Assembly: GCF_023555005.1 (NCBI RefSeq)
Contig: NZ_JAMJPJ010000021.1
Span: 1 to 55,388 of the forward strand
Direction of reading: 5' to 3'
From: Halomonas llamarensis
Lineage (GTDB): Bacteria; Pseudomonadota; Gammaproteobacteria; Pseudomonadales; Halomonadaceae
Length of the DNA: 55,388 nucleotides
Both the position numbers and the translations under genes were made by a program. A model generated the notes under the pieces. It was not told where the DNA came from. It did no database searches and was given only the letters and a program-made list of their open reading frames with translations. Below, piece after piece: positions 43,844 to 54,557 of the stretch (positions are counted from its first letter, which is position 1; each line of letters begins with the position of its first letter).

Positions 43844-46045
43844 TTAGGGCCCCAGCCATTCATCAAATCGCTGCTCATCGAGTGGCCGAGAAAAGAAATA
43901 GCCTTGTCCTTCTTGGCAACCTGCTTCTTGCAAGGCCACTCGTTGTTCTTCGGTTTCGATGCCTTCCGCAATGGTTCGCATCTGAAAATTACCGGCCAGT
44001 TCCATAATGGTTTGCGCCATGCTGAAGCGGGGTTGGTCGGCTGCATTGCCACTCACAAAGCTACGATCAATTTTAAGCCGGTCAATCGGCAAATTGCTTA
44101 AAATGCTGAGTGATGAGTAGCCAGTGCCAAAATCATCCAGCGCAATACTAACGCCATGCTTTCCCAATTGTTTCAGCTTTTGGCTAACGTCTATAACATC
44201 GTCTGCCGCCACTGATTCTGTTAGTTCAAGTTCGACATGATGTCCCTGCAACCCTTGCTCCTGAATGTTGCGCATCATGGATTCTACAAAATCGTCTTCT
44301 TTTAGCTGTACGAGTGAGACGTTGATAGCCACGCGAAAGGCGTCGTCCACCCGACCCACTAAGCCTGAACGCCACCGTAGGGCCGTGCGGGTTATCCAGT
44401 GACCTAGCGCCACCATCATGCCGGATTGCTCAGCGAGTGGGATAAATTGATCAGGCGGAATGAATTGACCGTCGCTCGTTTGCCAGCGTAACAAGCACTC
44501 TGCCCCGGTGGTGACGCCATCGTGCAAACGAATGAACGGCTGAAAGTGCAGCTTTAAATGCTCATCGGAGAATGCGGTTCTTAAACGACTTAACAGCTGC
44601 ATGCGGTCACGCGCGGCATCGGCCAGCTCTGGGGCAAAAAAAACGGTTTTACCGCGATGAAAGTGCTTGGCTTGCTTTAACGCCACGCCGACATTTTTCA
44701 ATATGTCGGTGGCCCCTAGCGGTTTCTGATCCAGAATGATCAAACCGCTGGTGGCAGAGATGCGTAACGGTTCGTTTCGATGCAATGCAAAGGGTTCGGC
44801 GAACACTGCTTCAATGCGCTCGGGAGTCAAATCGTCAACATGGCTCAACACACCAAATACATCCCCACTCACACGAGCCACAAAGCAGTTGTCACTCAGT
44901 TGCGATGTCAAGCGTTGGGCAACCGCCTGTAGAATTTCATCGCCAAATGCGTCATCGAGCACGCTGTTCATGTAGGAGAAATTGTCTAAATCCACCAACG
45001 CAACCGCTTTTGCCGTTTGGGCTGGTTGGCTGATTTGGTGCTCAATTTCAGCAAGAAAGCCATTTCGGTTGGGCAAGCCAACTAAGGGGTCTTGGTAAGC
45101 AAGCTGTTCAATGGAGCGGTACAGCTGAAGGTTCTCAAAGGCGACCGAAATATTGCTACAGAACACTTCCAGCAGGCGCCTATCTGAGGCAGTGATCGCA
45201 CGTGGCCACTTAATAAAAGCAGCAAGTGCTTGGTTGTCGGTGCCAGGAAAATACAAGCATAAACCGTCATGCAATGCATGCTGCTTATTGTTCAGCACGC
45301 TGGTTAGTTGCTGGCGTACCTGTGTTTCGGGTACGGCTGCTAATGGCATTCCGATCCAATGAGAATAATACCCTTCAGCGGCCAAAATGTAAGCTGCGTT
45401 ACCGAGCGGTTTAAGGTCGGCACAAATTAGGCAATCTCTATCAACTTTCAATAAAGCGCATAAGTGCGAGGCAATCCCCGAAGCGAATGCTTTGAGGTCG
45501 GAAAACCTACCCAACTCGGACGTTGCCGCCAGAACTTCCTCTAAGCCGTTGCGGTTAGCCTCGAGTTGCTTGATTTGCGAATACGAGCGAATGGCAATGG
45601 CGATACTGGTGAGTAACCGAACGCGGGTCAATTCAGATTTGGTCTTGTAGTCGTTAATGTCATACAGGCGGATGGTGTCACTTTCCGGGGCGTACCCGGG
45701 CTGTCCGGTGCGTAAGATCAAGCGAATACGGTGGTTGTTCAATTTGTCTCGTATGTCTTGTACGAGGTCTAAACCTGAATTGTCACTTTCCATCACCACG
45801 TCAACCAGGGCAACGGAAAAATCTTTGTCTTGTTTTAGTAGGTCTAACCCTTCTGCGGCAGAATAAGCATCCGCGAAGGCAAGAGGGCAGCCATCTACCG
45901 ACAATCCTTTGAGTGCAAGCTTGGTTGTCGAATGAACGTCGGGATCATCATCAACAATCAGTATCTTCCATGGCACGGATGCAGAGCTTGCTGTTTTCTC
46001 AACGTCGTCAGCAAACACCATCGGGTCATCGCTGCCATTTACCAT
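43844..46045 (-). CDS. Response regulator with DUF3369, degenerate GGDEF and EAL domains
   Basis: The protein is 733 aa from ATG 46045. It starts with a receiver domain (WKILIVDDDPDVHS, phospho-acceptor in VALVDVVMESDNSG), then a DUF3369 middle domain, a GGDEF domain and a C-terminal EAL domain. The GGDEF signature reads SGDVF, so cyclase activity is unlikely. The EAL motif reads ECLLRW but other catalytic positions (VELELTES, ALDDFGTGYSS, KIDRSF, IAEGIETEEQ) are kept, so c-di-GMP phosphodiesterase activity is plausible. It is divergent from a histidine kinase 213 bp away, a likely cognate pair. Confidence 0.88.
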   Translation of the reverse strand: MVNGSDDPMVFADDVEKTASSASVPWKILIVDDDPDVHSTTKLALKGLSVDGCPLAFADAYSAAEGLDLLKQDKDFSVALVDVVMESDNSGLDLVQDIRDKLNNHRIRLILRTGQPGYAPESDTIRLYDINDYKTKSELTRVRLLTSIAIAIRSYSQIKQLEANRNGLEEVLAATSELGRFSDLKAFASGIASHLCALLKVDRDCLICADLKPLGNAAYILAAEGYYSHWIGMPLAAVPETQVRQQLTSVLNNKQHALHDGLCLYFPGTDNQALAAFIKWPRAITASDRRLLEVFCSNISVAFENLQLYRSIEQLAYQDPLVGLPNRNGFLAEIEHQISQPAQTAKAVALVDLDNFSYMNSVLDDAFGDEILQAVAQRLTSQLSDNCFVARVSGDVFGVLSHVDDLTPERIEAVFAEPFALHRNEPLRISATSGLIILDQKPLGATDILKNVGVALKQAKHFHRGKTVFFAPELADAARDRMQLLSRLRTAFSDEHLKLHFQPFIRLHDGVTTGAECLLRWQTSDGQFIPPDQFIPLAEQSGMMVALGHWITRTALRWRSGLVGRVDDAFRVAINVSLVQLKEDDFVESMMRNIQEQGLQGHHVELELTESVAADDVIDVSQKLKQLGKHGVSIALDDFGTGYSSLSILSNLPIDRLKIDRSFVSGNAADQPRFSMAQTIMELAGNFQMRTIAEGIETEEQRVALQEAGCQEGQGYFFSRPLDEQRFDEWLGP

Positions 46046-46258
46046 ACTCCATGCCCCTTTCAAACATATTGTAAGCGTCGCTGAGTCGAAATAATGTATG
46101 GGTTAAGGTGCATCATCGTGTTCATTCCTCGAAAAAGCAAAAAAAACCTTCAACGATACTGGCACCAGCAGCGGCGCTACCTAAGAATAAAATAGGAACG
46201 GTTTTTTTCAAGCAAGCGCCTGCAGTTCGTCCTGCGTTCAATCGAGCGGAGGCTTCTC

Positions 46259-48265
46259 ATGGAAGCAGCAACAGGGTTACTAAGTATGACGAAACCAATA
46301 TTGATGATTCGTCAGCAAATCAATCTTGGATTTGCTTGTGTTCTGATAATGGCACTTTTGGTCATTATTGTCGTGGTTGAATTCAAGGTGAAACCCGACC
46401 TGATTGAACAACAACAGCGACAGGTCGCCTTAAATCAAGATGGGTTTTCGGACCTACTCAGTGCCAACCTTGGTCAAATAGAACTCCTTGCCAGCACATT
46501 GGCGCTTGCGACCACAAAGTTGCCAAAAGATGAGGCACTGTTCAAACAGCTGTTTCCGTCAATTATCGATAATCACGGCGACCCCGCAATAGCCGGTGGC
46601 GGTATTTGGCCCGAGCCGGGTGTTTTCACCGAAGGGGTACAACGACGGAGTTTTTTCTGGGGCCGCTCAAACGGTGAGGTGTCGTATGTTGATGACTATA
46701 ACCTTTCCAGTGGTTCCGGTTATCACAATGAACCGTGGTATCAGTTGGGGCGCGACGCGCCGACCGATCGCTGCAGCTGGTCAGAAGCCTATATTGATCC
46801 TTTCACAGACACGCCCATGGTCACGTGCACCATTCCTTTCCATGAAAACGACCGCTTTGCTGGGGTTGCAACGGTCGACATGTGGCTTGGTGGTATTACC
46901 GACATATTGGCGCAGCACGGCTCAGAAAATGGCGGCTATGCCTTCGCCATGGATTCAACCGGGCAAATGATCAGTTTCCCTGAATCGGCTGTTCAGCTTG
47001 AGAAAGCAGACCATTCTCTTATTTCCGCAGAGGCACTTGGCCAGAAATTGCCCTGGCTTAGCGACGCGTTGACCAGAGCCATCAACTTGCAAGGAACGGC
47101 AATGATTGAGCTGCCGGAAGACGCTATTTTGGGTGAAGCCGCCTACGTTGATTTGATTAAACACGTCCAAACCGGCTGGACAATCGGGCTAGTGGTGCCC
47201 AAGGGCCGCATGACGGCTGCCGCGGAAAGCATGGGGCTTTTTTTGATGCTAGCCGTTGGTGTTTTGCTGATGGTGGTGGGTATTGTGGCCGCGATTCTCT
47301 TCCGCAACTTGCTGCACAAGATTCAGCAGACCACCCAGCAGATCCAAGAATTAACCGACGGGGGGACGGCTCAGGCACTTGAGACCGGTGCCATGAACGA
47401 GATTGGCGCACTGCGCCGAGCGGTCAACGCTTATGGCGATAAACTGAAATCCCTGCTCAGGCACCTGGAAGACGTAAAAGATGAGCTGGTGCAAAGTGAA
47501 AAACTGGCCTCGCTGGGGGCGTTGGTCTCTGGCGTGGCCCATGAGTTAAACACGCCTATCGGCAATGCGCTGATGTCGTCGACAGCAATCCGGGATGCTA
47601 ACCGTGCTTTTGCTGAGAAGCTGGCTCAACAAGTAACGCGCCGTGAGCTAGATGACTTTATTGCGGATGTCGACGAGGGCGCTCAGATTGTTGAGCGAAA
47701 CATGACGCGCGCCGCCGAGTTGATTGGTGCGTTTAAACAACTGGCGGTTGATCAAGCAAGCTCTCACAGGCGCGAATTCAATCTTTATGAGCTGGTAAAA
47801 GAGGTCAACCTTTCCATGCGGCCAACGTTGCAGCGGAGCCCGTACCGTCTGGAAGTCGATGTGCCGCAAACGCTGTACCTCGACAGCTATCCTGGGAAGC
47901 TGTCTCAGGTGCTGATAAATTTAATCAACAATGCCGTTGTTCATGCGTTCGCCGGGCGCGAAGAAGGCTGCATTCGCATTGTTGCCAAAGAAAAATCACA
48001 GGGCTGGGTGTCGTTGAGTGTGAGTGATAACGGTTGTGGCATACCGGTTGAGTCGCGCAAGCGGATCTTCGATCCATTTTATACCACTCGGCTGGGCCAG
48101 GGAGGTTCCGGGCTTGGCTTGCATATTACCTTCAACTTGGTGACTGGCGTTCTGGGTGGTCGTATTGATGTCAGCAGCACCGAAGGTGAGGGAAGCTGCT
48201 TTACTATCACTGTGCCAGTCAGTGGACCGGAGATGACTGAATCGACGATGCGATCAGCATCATGA
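46259..48265 (+). CDS. Membrane sensor histidine kinase with Cache sensor domain
   Basis: The protein is 668 aa from ATG 46259, preceded by GGAGG. It begins with one N-terminal TM helix (LGFACVLIMALLVIIVVVEF), a periplasmic dCache-like domain (GGIWPEPG, DDYNLSSGSGYHNEPWYQLGRDAP, WSEAYIDPFTDTPMVTCTIPF) and a second TM near residue 330. HAMP, a long linker and the kinase follow: the phospho-acceptor is His428 in SGVAHELNTPIGNAL, with ATPase boxes VLINLINNAVVHAF, SDNGCGIP and FDPFYTTRLGQGGSGLGL. The divergent response regulator is the probable partner. The ligand is unknown. Confidence 0.9.
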   Translation: MEAATGLLSMTKPILMIRQQINLGFACVLIMALLVIIVVVEFKVKPDLIEQQQRQVALNQDGFSDLLSANLGQIELLASTLALATTKLPKDEALFKQLFPSIIDNHGDPAIAGGGIWPEPGVFTEGVQRRSFFWGRSNGEVSYVDDYNLSSGSGYHNEPWYQLGRDAPTDRCSWSEAYIDPFTDTPMVTCTIPFHENDRFAGVATVDMWLGGITDILAQHGSENGGYAFAMDSTGQMISFPESAVQLEKADHSLISAEALGQKLPWLSDALTRAINLQGTAMIELPEDAILGEAAYVDLIKHVQTGWTIGLVVPKGRMTAAAESMGLFLMLAVGVLLMVVGIVAAILFRNLLHKIQQTTQQIQELTDGGTAQALETGAMNEIGALRRAVNAYGDKLKSLLRHLEDVKDELVQSEKLASLGALVSGVAHELNTPIGNALMSSTAIRDANRAFAEKLAQQVTRRELDDFIADVDEGAQIVERNMTRAAELIGAFKQLAVDQASSHRREFNLYELVKEVNLSMRPTLQRSPYRLEVDVPQTLYLDSYPGKLSQVLINLINNAVVHAFAGREEGCIRIVAKEKSQGWVSLSVSDNGCGIPVESRKRIFDPFYTTRLGQGGSGLGLHITFNLVTGVLGGRIDVSSTEGEGSCFTITVPVSGPEMTESTMRSAS

Positions 48266-48325
48266 TAGCCGTAATCGCCACCCAACTGACACTGAAAAGT
48301 ACGCTGCTTGGGTGATCGGGTCACC

Positions 48326-49987
48326 TTATGTCGTACTCACCCGGGCCACCGCGTCGCGGCTGGCGGCTTCACGCTGTTCGCCGGTGAGCTCGACCAACTG
48401 CCCTTGGCGCATTTCCAACAGGCGGTCGGCCTGGTCGAAATAATGGTCGTCGTGACTGATGACCACCAGTGTCTTACCCAATGCCCTAAGCTGTGGCAAT
48501 AGCTCACGGTAAAAGACCCGGCGGAACTGGGGGTCCTGGTCGGCGGCCCACTCATCAAGCAGCAGTAGGTCGCGCTGTTCAGCCACCGCCAGCAGCATCG
48601 CCAGGCGCTTGCGCTGGCCCTGAGAGAGGTTGGCGTTGGTGATGCGATCGCCGTCGAAATCGAGCTTACTGTGCATACCCAGTGCGGCCAGCCACTCCTC
48701 CATCAACGCGGGATCCGGTGACTCGCCCGCGGGGCCCATCAAACGATCAAACAGGTGCAGGTCGGTGTAAATGGCCGAGACGTGTTGGCGATAGCGTGTC
48801 CAGTCCTCTTCCTGTAATGGCCTGCCATCGACCCGCACACAGCCGCTTTGGGGCTGGTAAAGCCCGGTCAAAAGTCTCGCCAGGGTCGATTTGCCGCTAC
48901 CGTTACCCCCGATCAGAAATACGACCTCGCCTTGGTTTAACGTCAGATCAATAGGGCCGATGGCAAAGCCCGGCCGCGCCTCTTCCGCAGGGTATCGATA
49001 GGTAACCTGATCCAGCACCAGCGTTTGCCATTCATGGCGATAGGAGGAATGCCCAAACGATTCTTGGTGTTCGGCCAGATCGAGCGCGCTGATTTTTTCG
49101 AATGCCACCTGGGCATTGATCAAGGGCGGAAAAGCGCCAATAGCCTGAATCAGCGGCGCGCGTAGAAATAGCAGCGTGAGCGAGAAGGTAGTCGCCACCT
49201 GAGGCGATGCCCAACCCAGGCCGTTGGCCAGGAAGAACACCACGCCGATGGCGCCCAACATCATGATATTGAACCAGTTCACCGCACTAAGGTGGTAGGT
49301 GTCGCCACGAATGATATGGTGTCGATACACTTCAGCGTTAGGGGTGTAAACGTCGCGATATAGCCACTCGGCACGGTCGCGATTAAGCGCCAGTTCTTTG
49401 CGCCCCTCGATCACCGACTGGTAATCCGCGTAAAGACGGTCTTCAGAATCGCGCAGTTTGGCCATGTGCCGATAAACTTTCGCCACCAGGCGCATCCCCA
49501 CCATGATCGTGAATATCACCCAGAGTGCGGTCACGGCCAGCATGGCAGGCGCGAGCCAAGCCAAATAAAGGGTAACGCCCACCGTCAACACCCCGCCCTG
49601 CACCAGCTCGGGCAAGCGCACAAAAGCCACGGTGATATAACGCACATCGCTGGATAAGCTGGCCAACAAGCGCGCGCTGCCGATCTGCTCAATACGCTCG
49701 ATATTGGTATCCAGAATGCGCTTGATCAACTGCCCGCGCAGCCGGTAGACGAAATGGTGCCCCAGCGTGGTCAGCGCCAGCTGTGATGCCAACGTAATGA
49801 TCAATAGTAGCGCCACTAGCCCCAAGAATTCTGGCAGGATGCGCCACGGGTCGGTAAAGGTGCCCAGCAGCCGCTGATTGATAAAGGCGATAACACCGAT
49901 ACCCAAGCCAGCGCTTGTCAGACTAAGCAGCACCACTGCGATAAAAGACCAGCGATAATCACGCCAGACGATTTTCAACAGCTCCAT
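48326..49987 (-). CDS. ABC exporter (PvdE/SyrD/YojI type), siderophore-linked
   Basis: The protein is 553 aa from ATG 49987, with AAGGAG eight bases upstream. It fuses a six-helix transmembrane domain (first 300 residues) to a nucleotide-binding domain with Walker [11 protein letters not shown] near 364, signature [13 protein letters not shown] near 463 and [16 protein letters not shown]. The pattern resembles cyclic-peptide exporters PvdE, SyrD and YojI. It follows fhuF by 27 bp in fhuB-fhuF-exporter, so a role in siderophore or peptide export or recycling is likely, but no biosynthetic gene is nearby. Confidence 0.85.
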   Translation of the reverse strand: MELLKIVWRDYRWSFIAVVLLSLTSAGLGIGVIAFINQRLLGTFTDPWRILPEFLGLVALLLIITLASQLALTTLGHHFVYRLRGQLIKRILDTNIERIEQIGSARLLASLSSDVRYITVAFVRLPELVQGGVLTVGVTLYLAWLAPAMLAVTALWVIFTIMVGMRLVAKVYRHMAKLRDSEDRLYADYQSVIEGRKELALNRDRAEWLYRDVYTPNAEVYRHHIIRGDTYHLSAVNWFNIMMLGAIGVVFFLANGLGWASPQVATTFSLTLLFLRAPLIQAIGAFPPLINAQVAFEKISALDLAEHQESFGHSSYRHEWQTLVLDQVTYRYPAEEARPGFAIGPIDLTLNQGEVVFLIGGNGSGKSTLARLLTGLYQPQSGCVRVDGRPLQEEDWTRYRQHVSAIYTDLHLFDRLMGPAGESPDPALMEEWLAALGMHSKLDFDGDRITNANLSQGQRKRLAMLLAVAEQRDLLLLDEWAADQDPQFRRVFYRELLPQLRALGKTLVVISHDDHYFDQADRLLEMRQGQLVELTGEQREAASRDAVARVSTT

Positions 49988-50014
49988 GAACAAGGCTCCT
50001 TGGCGGTTCGAAGG

Positions 50015-50803
50015 TTAGCGCCGACGCTTGGCCGGTTTATTTTCAGGTTTCAGCGGGCAACCGCCACACAGTGGCTCACCGGGCAGTCGGTATTTAATAC
50101 AGCACAGCCGCCGCACCCGTGCGGGTGTTTCCCCACCTAACTCCAGATAGCGCACCGGCTGATAAAGCGGATTGCGGCGACCATCGGGGAGCGTCTTGGT
50201 ATCGAGATAATCCAGCAGCGGGTCACCCGCGCCGCTGAATTCCGGGTGCCGCGAGCAGGTCTTCCCCACGAACTCCACATAGGCGCCAAGGTTGCTCCAA
50301 AACACTTTGGTAGAAAGCCCAGAGACCGCTGAAAGCGCCTCAATAAGTGGCGCACAGTGGTCGTCAAACAGCATGCTAAAGCGTGCCTGAGGTGCTTGAG
50401 AGGACAGCGGTACACCACCATGTGGCAACCAGATACGCCCGGTCTGACCTTTATCGCCCAGCGCCAGCCGAAGTTCCTTTATGCCCACCGGCAACGCGTA
50501 ACCGAGGAGCAGGTTGGCCACCAGTGTCGGGATCGAGACACTGCTGAAATGAAATTTCGACCATATAGAGGCAACGGCTTTGAGATCCGCATTGTCACCG
50601 TGGCTGAGGCCGTAGCGCGCCAGTTGCTCACTTAAGAAGCCTCGATCCAGCAACGCAGCGGCTGCCAGCGTTGGTTCATCAGGCTGACCAAACGCTGGGG
50701 CTTTCAGGTTATCCAGCGGCGGCTGGCGGTACAGCGCCAACAGCGACTCCGCAGGATCCAGCATTGCTGAAAGCTCACTCGGTTTGATCGCCACATGACT
50801 CAT
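50015..50803 (-). CDS. fhuF: Ferric siderophore reductase FhuF
   Basis: The protein is 262 aa from ATG 50803, which overlaps the fhuB stop (ATGA). It is a FhuF-family cytoplasmic reductase that frees iron from hydroxamate siderophores. The C-terminal [2Fe-2S] motif is clear as [16 protein letters not shown] (CC-x10-C-x2-C near residues 236-251). The rest is only weakly conserved, as usual for the family. It is coupled to fhuB and lies just before the exporter gene; all three would be controlled from the Fur-like box near 52930. Confidence 0.88.
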   Translation of the reverse strand: MSHVAIKPSELSAMLDPAESLLALYRQPPLDNLKAPAFGQPDEPTLAAAALLDRGFLSEQLARYGLSHGDNADLKAVASIWSKFHFSSVSIPTLVANLLLGYALPVGIKELRLALGDKGQTGRIWLPHGGVPLSSQAPQARFSMLFDDHCAPLIEALSAVSGLSTKVFWSNLGAYVEFVGKTCSRHPEFSGAGDPLLDYLDTKTLPDGRRNPLYQPVRYLELGGETPARVRRLCCIKYRLPGEPLCGGCPLKPENKPAKRRR

Positions 50804-52800
50804 AGCCGCCGCAGCCCCCACATAAAGTAAGCGCCGCCAATCAGGGAGGCGACCAAGCCGGCCGGTATCTCATAAGGGAAAATAATCTGTCGGCCGACCC
50901 AATCCGCCAGCACCATCAGCAGCATGCCGATCAACGCCGCGCCCAGCAGATGCTGACCTGCCCGGGAGAAGCCGACCAAGCGCGCCATATGCGGCGCTAA
51001 CAAGCCGATAAATGACAGCGGCCCGACGACTAGTGTGGCGCAGGCGGTAAGCAGCGCCACCAACAATAGCAGCGCCAAACGGGCACGATTGAGGGTTACT
51101 CCAAGTGCTTTGGCCGTCGGCGCGCCTAACGGCAAGATATCCAGCCAGCGGGTAAACGGCAGCGTGACCAGCGCCAGCACGGCGGCGATACCCCCGACCA
51201 CGACGGCATTGGTAATATCCACGTAGTAGGTAGAACCCGCCAGCCAGGCGATCACCTGCTGGCCGCGCGGGTCACCGCCTGCCAGCATCACGCTGCGCAC
51301 CGCATCAAACAGCGCACTGACGGCCACCCCGGTGAGTAGCAAACGCTCGGGGAGATAACCGCTCTTGCGGTTGATACCCACCAACACCACCAGTGTCGCG
51401 AAAGCCCCTAGGGTACCGACGCCAATCAGCATCATATTGGTGGGTGCTGGCAACAGGAAAATACCCAAAATCAGCGCAATGGCACAACCACCGCTGATGC
51501 CCAACACTTCGGGGCTGGCCATGGGGTTGGCGGAAAGGCGCTGGAGAATCGTCCCGGCAATCGCCAGCATCAACCCACTGGCAGCGGCCGCCATCACTCG
51601 CGGCATGCGCCATTGCATCACGTTCCAATTATCCGGCGATAGCAAGTACCAGCCATCAACACCCTGCCCCACTAGCAAGCCAAGCAATGTGGTGCCCAAT
51701 AGCGCGAGAATTAAACCCGTCGCCAAACGCGAAGGCGCCGGATGGCGATGAGAAAAAACACCCGCCCCTTTAGGCGGCTGGTCGCCCTGGAGTTTCAGGC
51801 GCGGAATCAGCCACATTAACAGCGGCGCCCCCAGGGCACCGGTAATCGCCCCGGTCGGTATAAAGGCCGCCACCATGCCACCGAAATGCTGCAACAGCAG
51901 ATCCGTGGTGGTCAGCAGCACGGCTCCGAGCAGCGCCGACCAAAGCAACCGTGGACCTAAGCGGCGCGCACCGGCCATGCGCACAATGTTGGGCGCGGCC
52001 AAGCCGATAAAGCCGATAATGCCCACCACGCTGACGATGCTACCGGTAATAAACACCGCCAACCCCATGCCCGCAAAACGTAAATAGGCAAGCGATACGC
52101 CCAGGCTCTTGGCGCTGGCGTCATCCAGCTCCAGCACTGCCAGAGGGCGCAGCAGGAACCAGGCAGCAACACAGCTAATCACCAGCCGTGGCCATAGGAT
52201 CGCGACGCCATCCCAACCATTTTGCGCTAGCGAACCAGCGCCCCAAATCAACAGTCCCGAGAGCGCCTCATGGTTAAACAACAGCAGCGCGGTGGAGAGC
52301 GCTCCCAGGTACAAATTGACGACCAGGCCTGACAGCACCACCACAATAGGCGCCAAACCGCGCCGCCAGGAGAGCAAAAACACTAAGCCAACTGCCAGCG
52401 CCCCCCCCACCAAGGCGACCCACTCGCGTCCGGCGACAAGCAGCCCCGGCGCAAACAAGGTGGCGATCATCAACGCCAAATTAGCGCCCGATGCCACTCC
52501 CAGGGTGGTGGGCGACGCCAAGGGGTTGCGCAGCACCTGCTGCATCAGCACGCCTGCCAGCCCCAAGCCGCCCCCGGCCAGCAGCGCGATCGAGAGACGC
52601 GGCCACCAAGCATAGTGCAGCAGCAACTCGTCAACGTTCTCAAAGGAAGGTGTCACTAACGCCTTCAGGCCCAGCGCAAAACCGCCCTGTCCCTGCAGGC
52701 CCAGCCAAAACAGCACCACCATCGGCAGGCTCAGCAAAAGGCAGGCTTTGGCGGGCGACATCCCCCCAATTCGTTGGGTAAATTGCGTAGCGCCTAGCAT
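50800..52800 (-). CDS. fhuB: FhuB, duplicated siderophore ABC permease
   Basis: The protein is about 666 aa from ATG 52800 (GTG 52809 is an alternative). It contains two FecCD permease units in tandem. Each has the [24 protein letters not shown] / [23 protein letters not shown] signature (near residues 85 and 415) and a G-x-I-x-F-I-G-L-x-x-P-x-x-x-R block, [14 protein letters not shown] and [14 protein letters not shown]. Fusion of two halves is the FhuB arrangement. It imports ferric hydroxamates. The matching ATPase (FhuC) and binding protein (FhuD) are absent here and must be elsewhere. Confidence 0.93.
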   Translation of the reverse strand: MLGATQFTQRIGGMSPAKACLLLSLPMVVLFWLGLQGQGGFALGLKALVTPSFENVDELLLHYAWWPRLSIALLAGGGLGLAGVLMQQVLRNPLASPTTLGVASGANLALMIATLFAPGLLVAGREWVALVGGALAVGLVFLLSWRRGLAPIVVVLSGLVVNLYLGALSTALLLFNHEALSGLLIWGAGSLAQNGWDGVAILWPRLVISCVAAWFLLRPLAVLELDDASAKSLGVSLAYLRFAGMGLAVFITGSIVSVVGIIGFIGLAAPNIVRMAGARRLGPRLLWSALLGAVLLTTTDLLLQHFGGMVAAFIPTGAITGALGAPLLMWLIPRLKLQGDQPPKGAGVFSHRHPAPSRLATGLILALLGTTLLGLLVGQGVDGWYLLSPDNWNVMQWRMPRVMAAAASGLMLAIAGTILQRLSANPMASPEVLGISGGCAIALILGIFLLPAPTNMMLIGVGTLGAFATLVVLVGINRKSGYLPERLLLTGVAVSALFDAVRSVMLAGGDPRGQQVIAWLAGSTYYVDITNAVVVGGIAAVLALVTLPFTRWLDILPLGAPTAKALGVTLNRARLALLLLVALLTACATLVVGPLSFIGLLAPHMARLVGFSRAGQHLLGAALIGMLLMVLADWVGRQIIFPYEIPAGLVASLIGGAYFMWGLRRL

Positions 52801-52918
52801 AGTGGGCACCCTTTTGTGATGACCGAACAGTTCGCCAAAAGAGATGTAATAGGCAGCAGCATCATTGTCTAAGCCTTAATAGTTCTGGAGGTTAATGATT
52901 AAATTATTGACAACGATT

Positions 52919-52937
52919 CTAAATGATAATAATTAAC
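52919..52937. promoter_or_regulatory. Fur-like box between fhuB and the siderophore-interacting protein gene
   Basis: CTAAATGATAATAATTAAC matches the Fur consensus GATAATGATAATCATTATC at 14 of 19 bases. It lies 119 bp upstream of the fhuB ATG (minus) and 49 bp upstream of the reductase ATG 52986 (plus), so it could serve both divergent units. A/T-rich related words continue on the left (52890-52915). Confidence 0.6.
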
Positions 52938-52985
52938 ACTACAATTGACTCTTCGATAGATACATAAGTTAAAGGAGATACCTCC

Positions 52986-53942
52986 ATGGCAGCCAAACCG
53001 AGCTACCAACTGTTCGATATCACCCTGGCGAGGCGCACCCAGGTCAGCGCCTCACTCGTCAGGTTCACCTTTACCGGCCCAGACGTCGGCCAAATGGCGA
53101 CCTACGCCCCGGATCAGCGCGTCAAGCTGTTCTTTCCCGAAGGCGGTGGCAGTCTCGACCCGCTGTTCGAGATCGCCAAGCTGGAAGCGCACAACTGGTC
53201 GAGTGCCTATCGTGCCCTGCCGGATGCCAAGCGCCCCTCTGCGCGTACCTACACCATCCGCGCCTTACGCCCGGAGCAGTCTGAGGTGGACGTTGAATTT
53301 GTACTCCACGGCGACAACGGCCCCGCCTCGCGCTGGGCAATGCACGCCTGCCCCGGCGACCGCCTCGCTATGACAGCCCCCGTCGCCAATGCGGAAGGCC
53401 CAAAACTGGGCTATGAATGGAAGCCACCCCAGAACGTGCGCCGGATCCTGATCATCGCCGATGAAACCGCCCTCCCCGCCGCCGCCGGTATTCTGGAGAC
53501 CCTCGATAATCTGCCTCTCAAGCCCAGGGTCGAAGCACTGTTTGAAGTGCCCCGCAGCGACGATGTTCAGCCGCTGCCCCAGGCCGCCAAGCTGCGCTGG
53601 CTGGCCCGCGATGCCGAACCCGGCTGCCAACACGGTGAGCTGCTGTTGAGAGCACTGCGCGATACCGATTTGCAACAAGAAATTGTCGCGCTCGGAGGCA
53701 CTCCTCCGAGCGCAACCAATGTCGGCGAGGATAGAAGCCGCCAAGATGAACTAAACCGGGATGAAAATGGCCCGCTCTGGGAGCCCGCCACCCTGGACGA
53801 CAGTGCACCCTTCTACGCCTGGATCGCCGCTGAAACCAAGGTCGCCATGAAGCTGCGGCGCTACTTAATCAACGAGTGCGGGCTACCCAAGCAGTACGTC
53901 ACCAGCATGGGCTACTGGCGTCTGGGCAAGGCCAATGGTTAA
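52986..53942 (+). CDS. Siderophore-interacting protein (NAD(P)H-dependent ferric siderophore reductase)
   Basis: This 318-aa FAD-binding protein of the ViuB/YqjH family has the FAD motif RTYTIRALRPEQSEVDVEFVLHGDNGPASRWA near residues 80-115. The pyridine-nucleotide-binding start ILIIADETALPAAAGILE lies near 158, and a C-terminal WIAAETKVAMKLRRYLINECGLPKQYVTSMGYWRLG follows. It reduces and releases iron from siderophores in the cytosol, complementing FhuF. The ATG follows AAAGGAGA. Its end overlaps the cytochrome b gene by 8 bp, so the two are co-translated. Confidence 0.92.
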   Translation: MAAKPSYQLFDITLARRTQVSASLVRFTFTGPDVGQMATYAPDQRVKLFFPEGGGSLDPLFEIAKLEAHNWSSAYRALPDAKRPSARTYTIRALRPEQSEVDVEFVLHGDNGPASRWAMHACPGDRLAMTAPVANAEGPKLGYEWKPPQNVRRILIIADETALPAAAGILETLDNLPLKPRVEALFEVPRSDDVQPLPQAAKLRWLARDAEPGCQHGELLLRALRDTDLQQEIVALGGTPPSATNVGEDRSRQDELNRDENGPLWEPATLDDSAPFYAWIAAETKVAMKLRRYLINECGLPKQYVTSMGYWRLGKANG

Positions 53943-54546
53943 AGGAGCGGCAAACAGCACGGCCTTAAACAGCGATCACACCAGCACGCCAGCTCAAACG
54001 CCTATTGGCTGGCGAGACAGCCCCAGCCACTACGGACGCATAAGTCGCGCGCTGCACTGGCTGACCGCCGCGCTGGTCACACTGCAGTTTACTGTGTTGC
54101 TGGCTTGGGGAGGAATGGGCGAAAACGCTATCACGCTGTTTTTGGCGGGCATCGGGCCTCATGGGTCATTGGGCTTTATGCTCCTGATAATGACCCTGGC
54201 GCGCCTTGGTTGGGCATGTGTCAACCGCAAGCAGCGTCCTCCGCAGCTTGGCCACATGGCGCGCCTGGTGCATATCACTTTTTATGCGCTGCTGTTGTGG
54301 CTACCTGCTTTTGCTATTTTACGCCAGTATGGCCGCGGCGGCGCGCTGCGCTTTTATGGTATGGAGCTACTGCCCGAAGCAGACCGCAACATCACCTGGA
54401 TGATCGCACCCGCCGATCTTCTTCACGGCCCACTCTCGTGGCTGCTATGTGGGTTAGTCATCGGCCATATAGCAATGGCGCTGATTCACCGCTTTTGGAT
54501 CAAGGACAAGGTGTTGGCGCGGATGGTGGGAGGAAGTGGCCGGTGA
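53935..54546 (+). CDS. Cytochrome b561-type membrane protein
   Basis: This 203-aa protein of the prokaryotic b561/b-type diheme family has four helices. The heme-ligand histidines are in ISRALHWLTAALV, GPHGSLGFMLLIM, MARLVHITFYALLL and LLHGPLSWLLCGLVIGHIAMALIHRF. These proteins usually pass electrons to periplasmic or membrane acceptors from quinol. Overlap with the siderophore reductase gene is unusual for the family and suggests that it takes part in iron release or its redox supply. The first 25 residues (polar, T/P-rich) precede the conserved region. Confidence 0.85.
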   Translation: MVKGAANSTALNSDHTSTPAQTPIGWRDSPSHYGRISRALHWLTAALVTLQFTVLLAWGGMGENAITLFLAGIGPHGSLGFMLLIMTLARLGWACVNRKQRPPQLGHMARLVHITFYALLLWLPAFAILRQYGRGGALRFYGMELLPEADRNITWMIAPADLLHGPLSWLLCGLVIGHIAMALIHRFWIKDKVLARMVGGSGR

Positions 54547-54557
54547 AGGCCTAGAAG

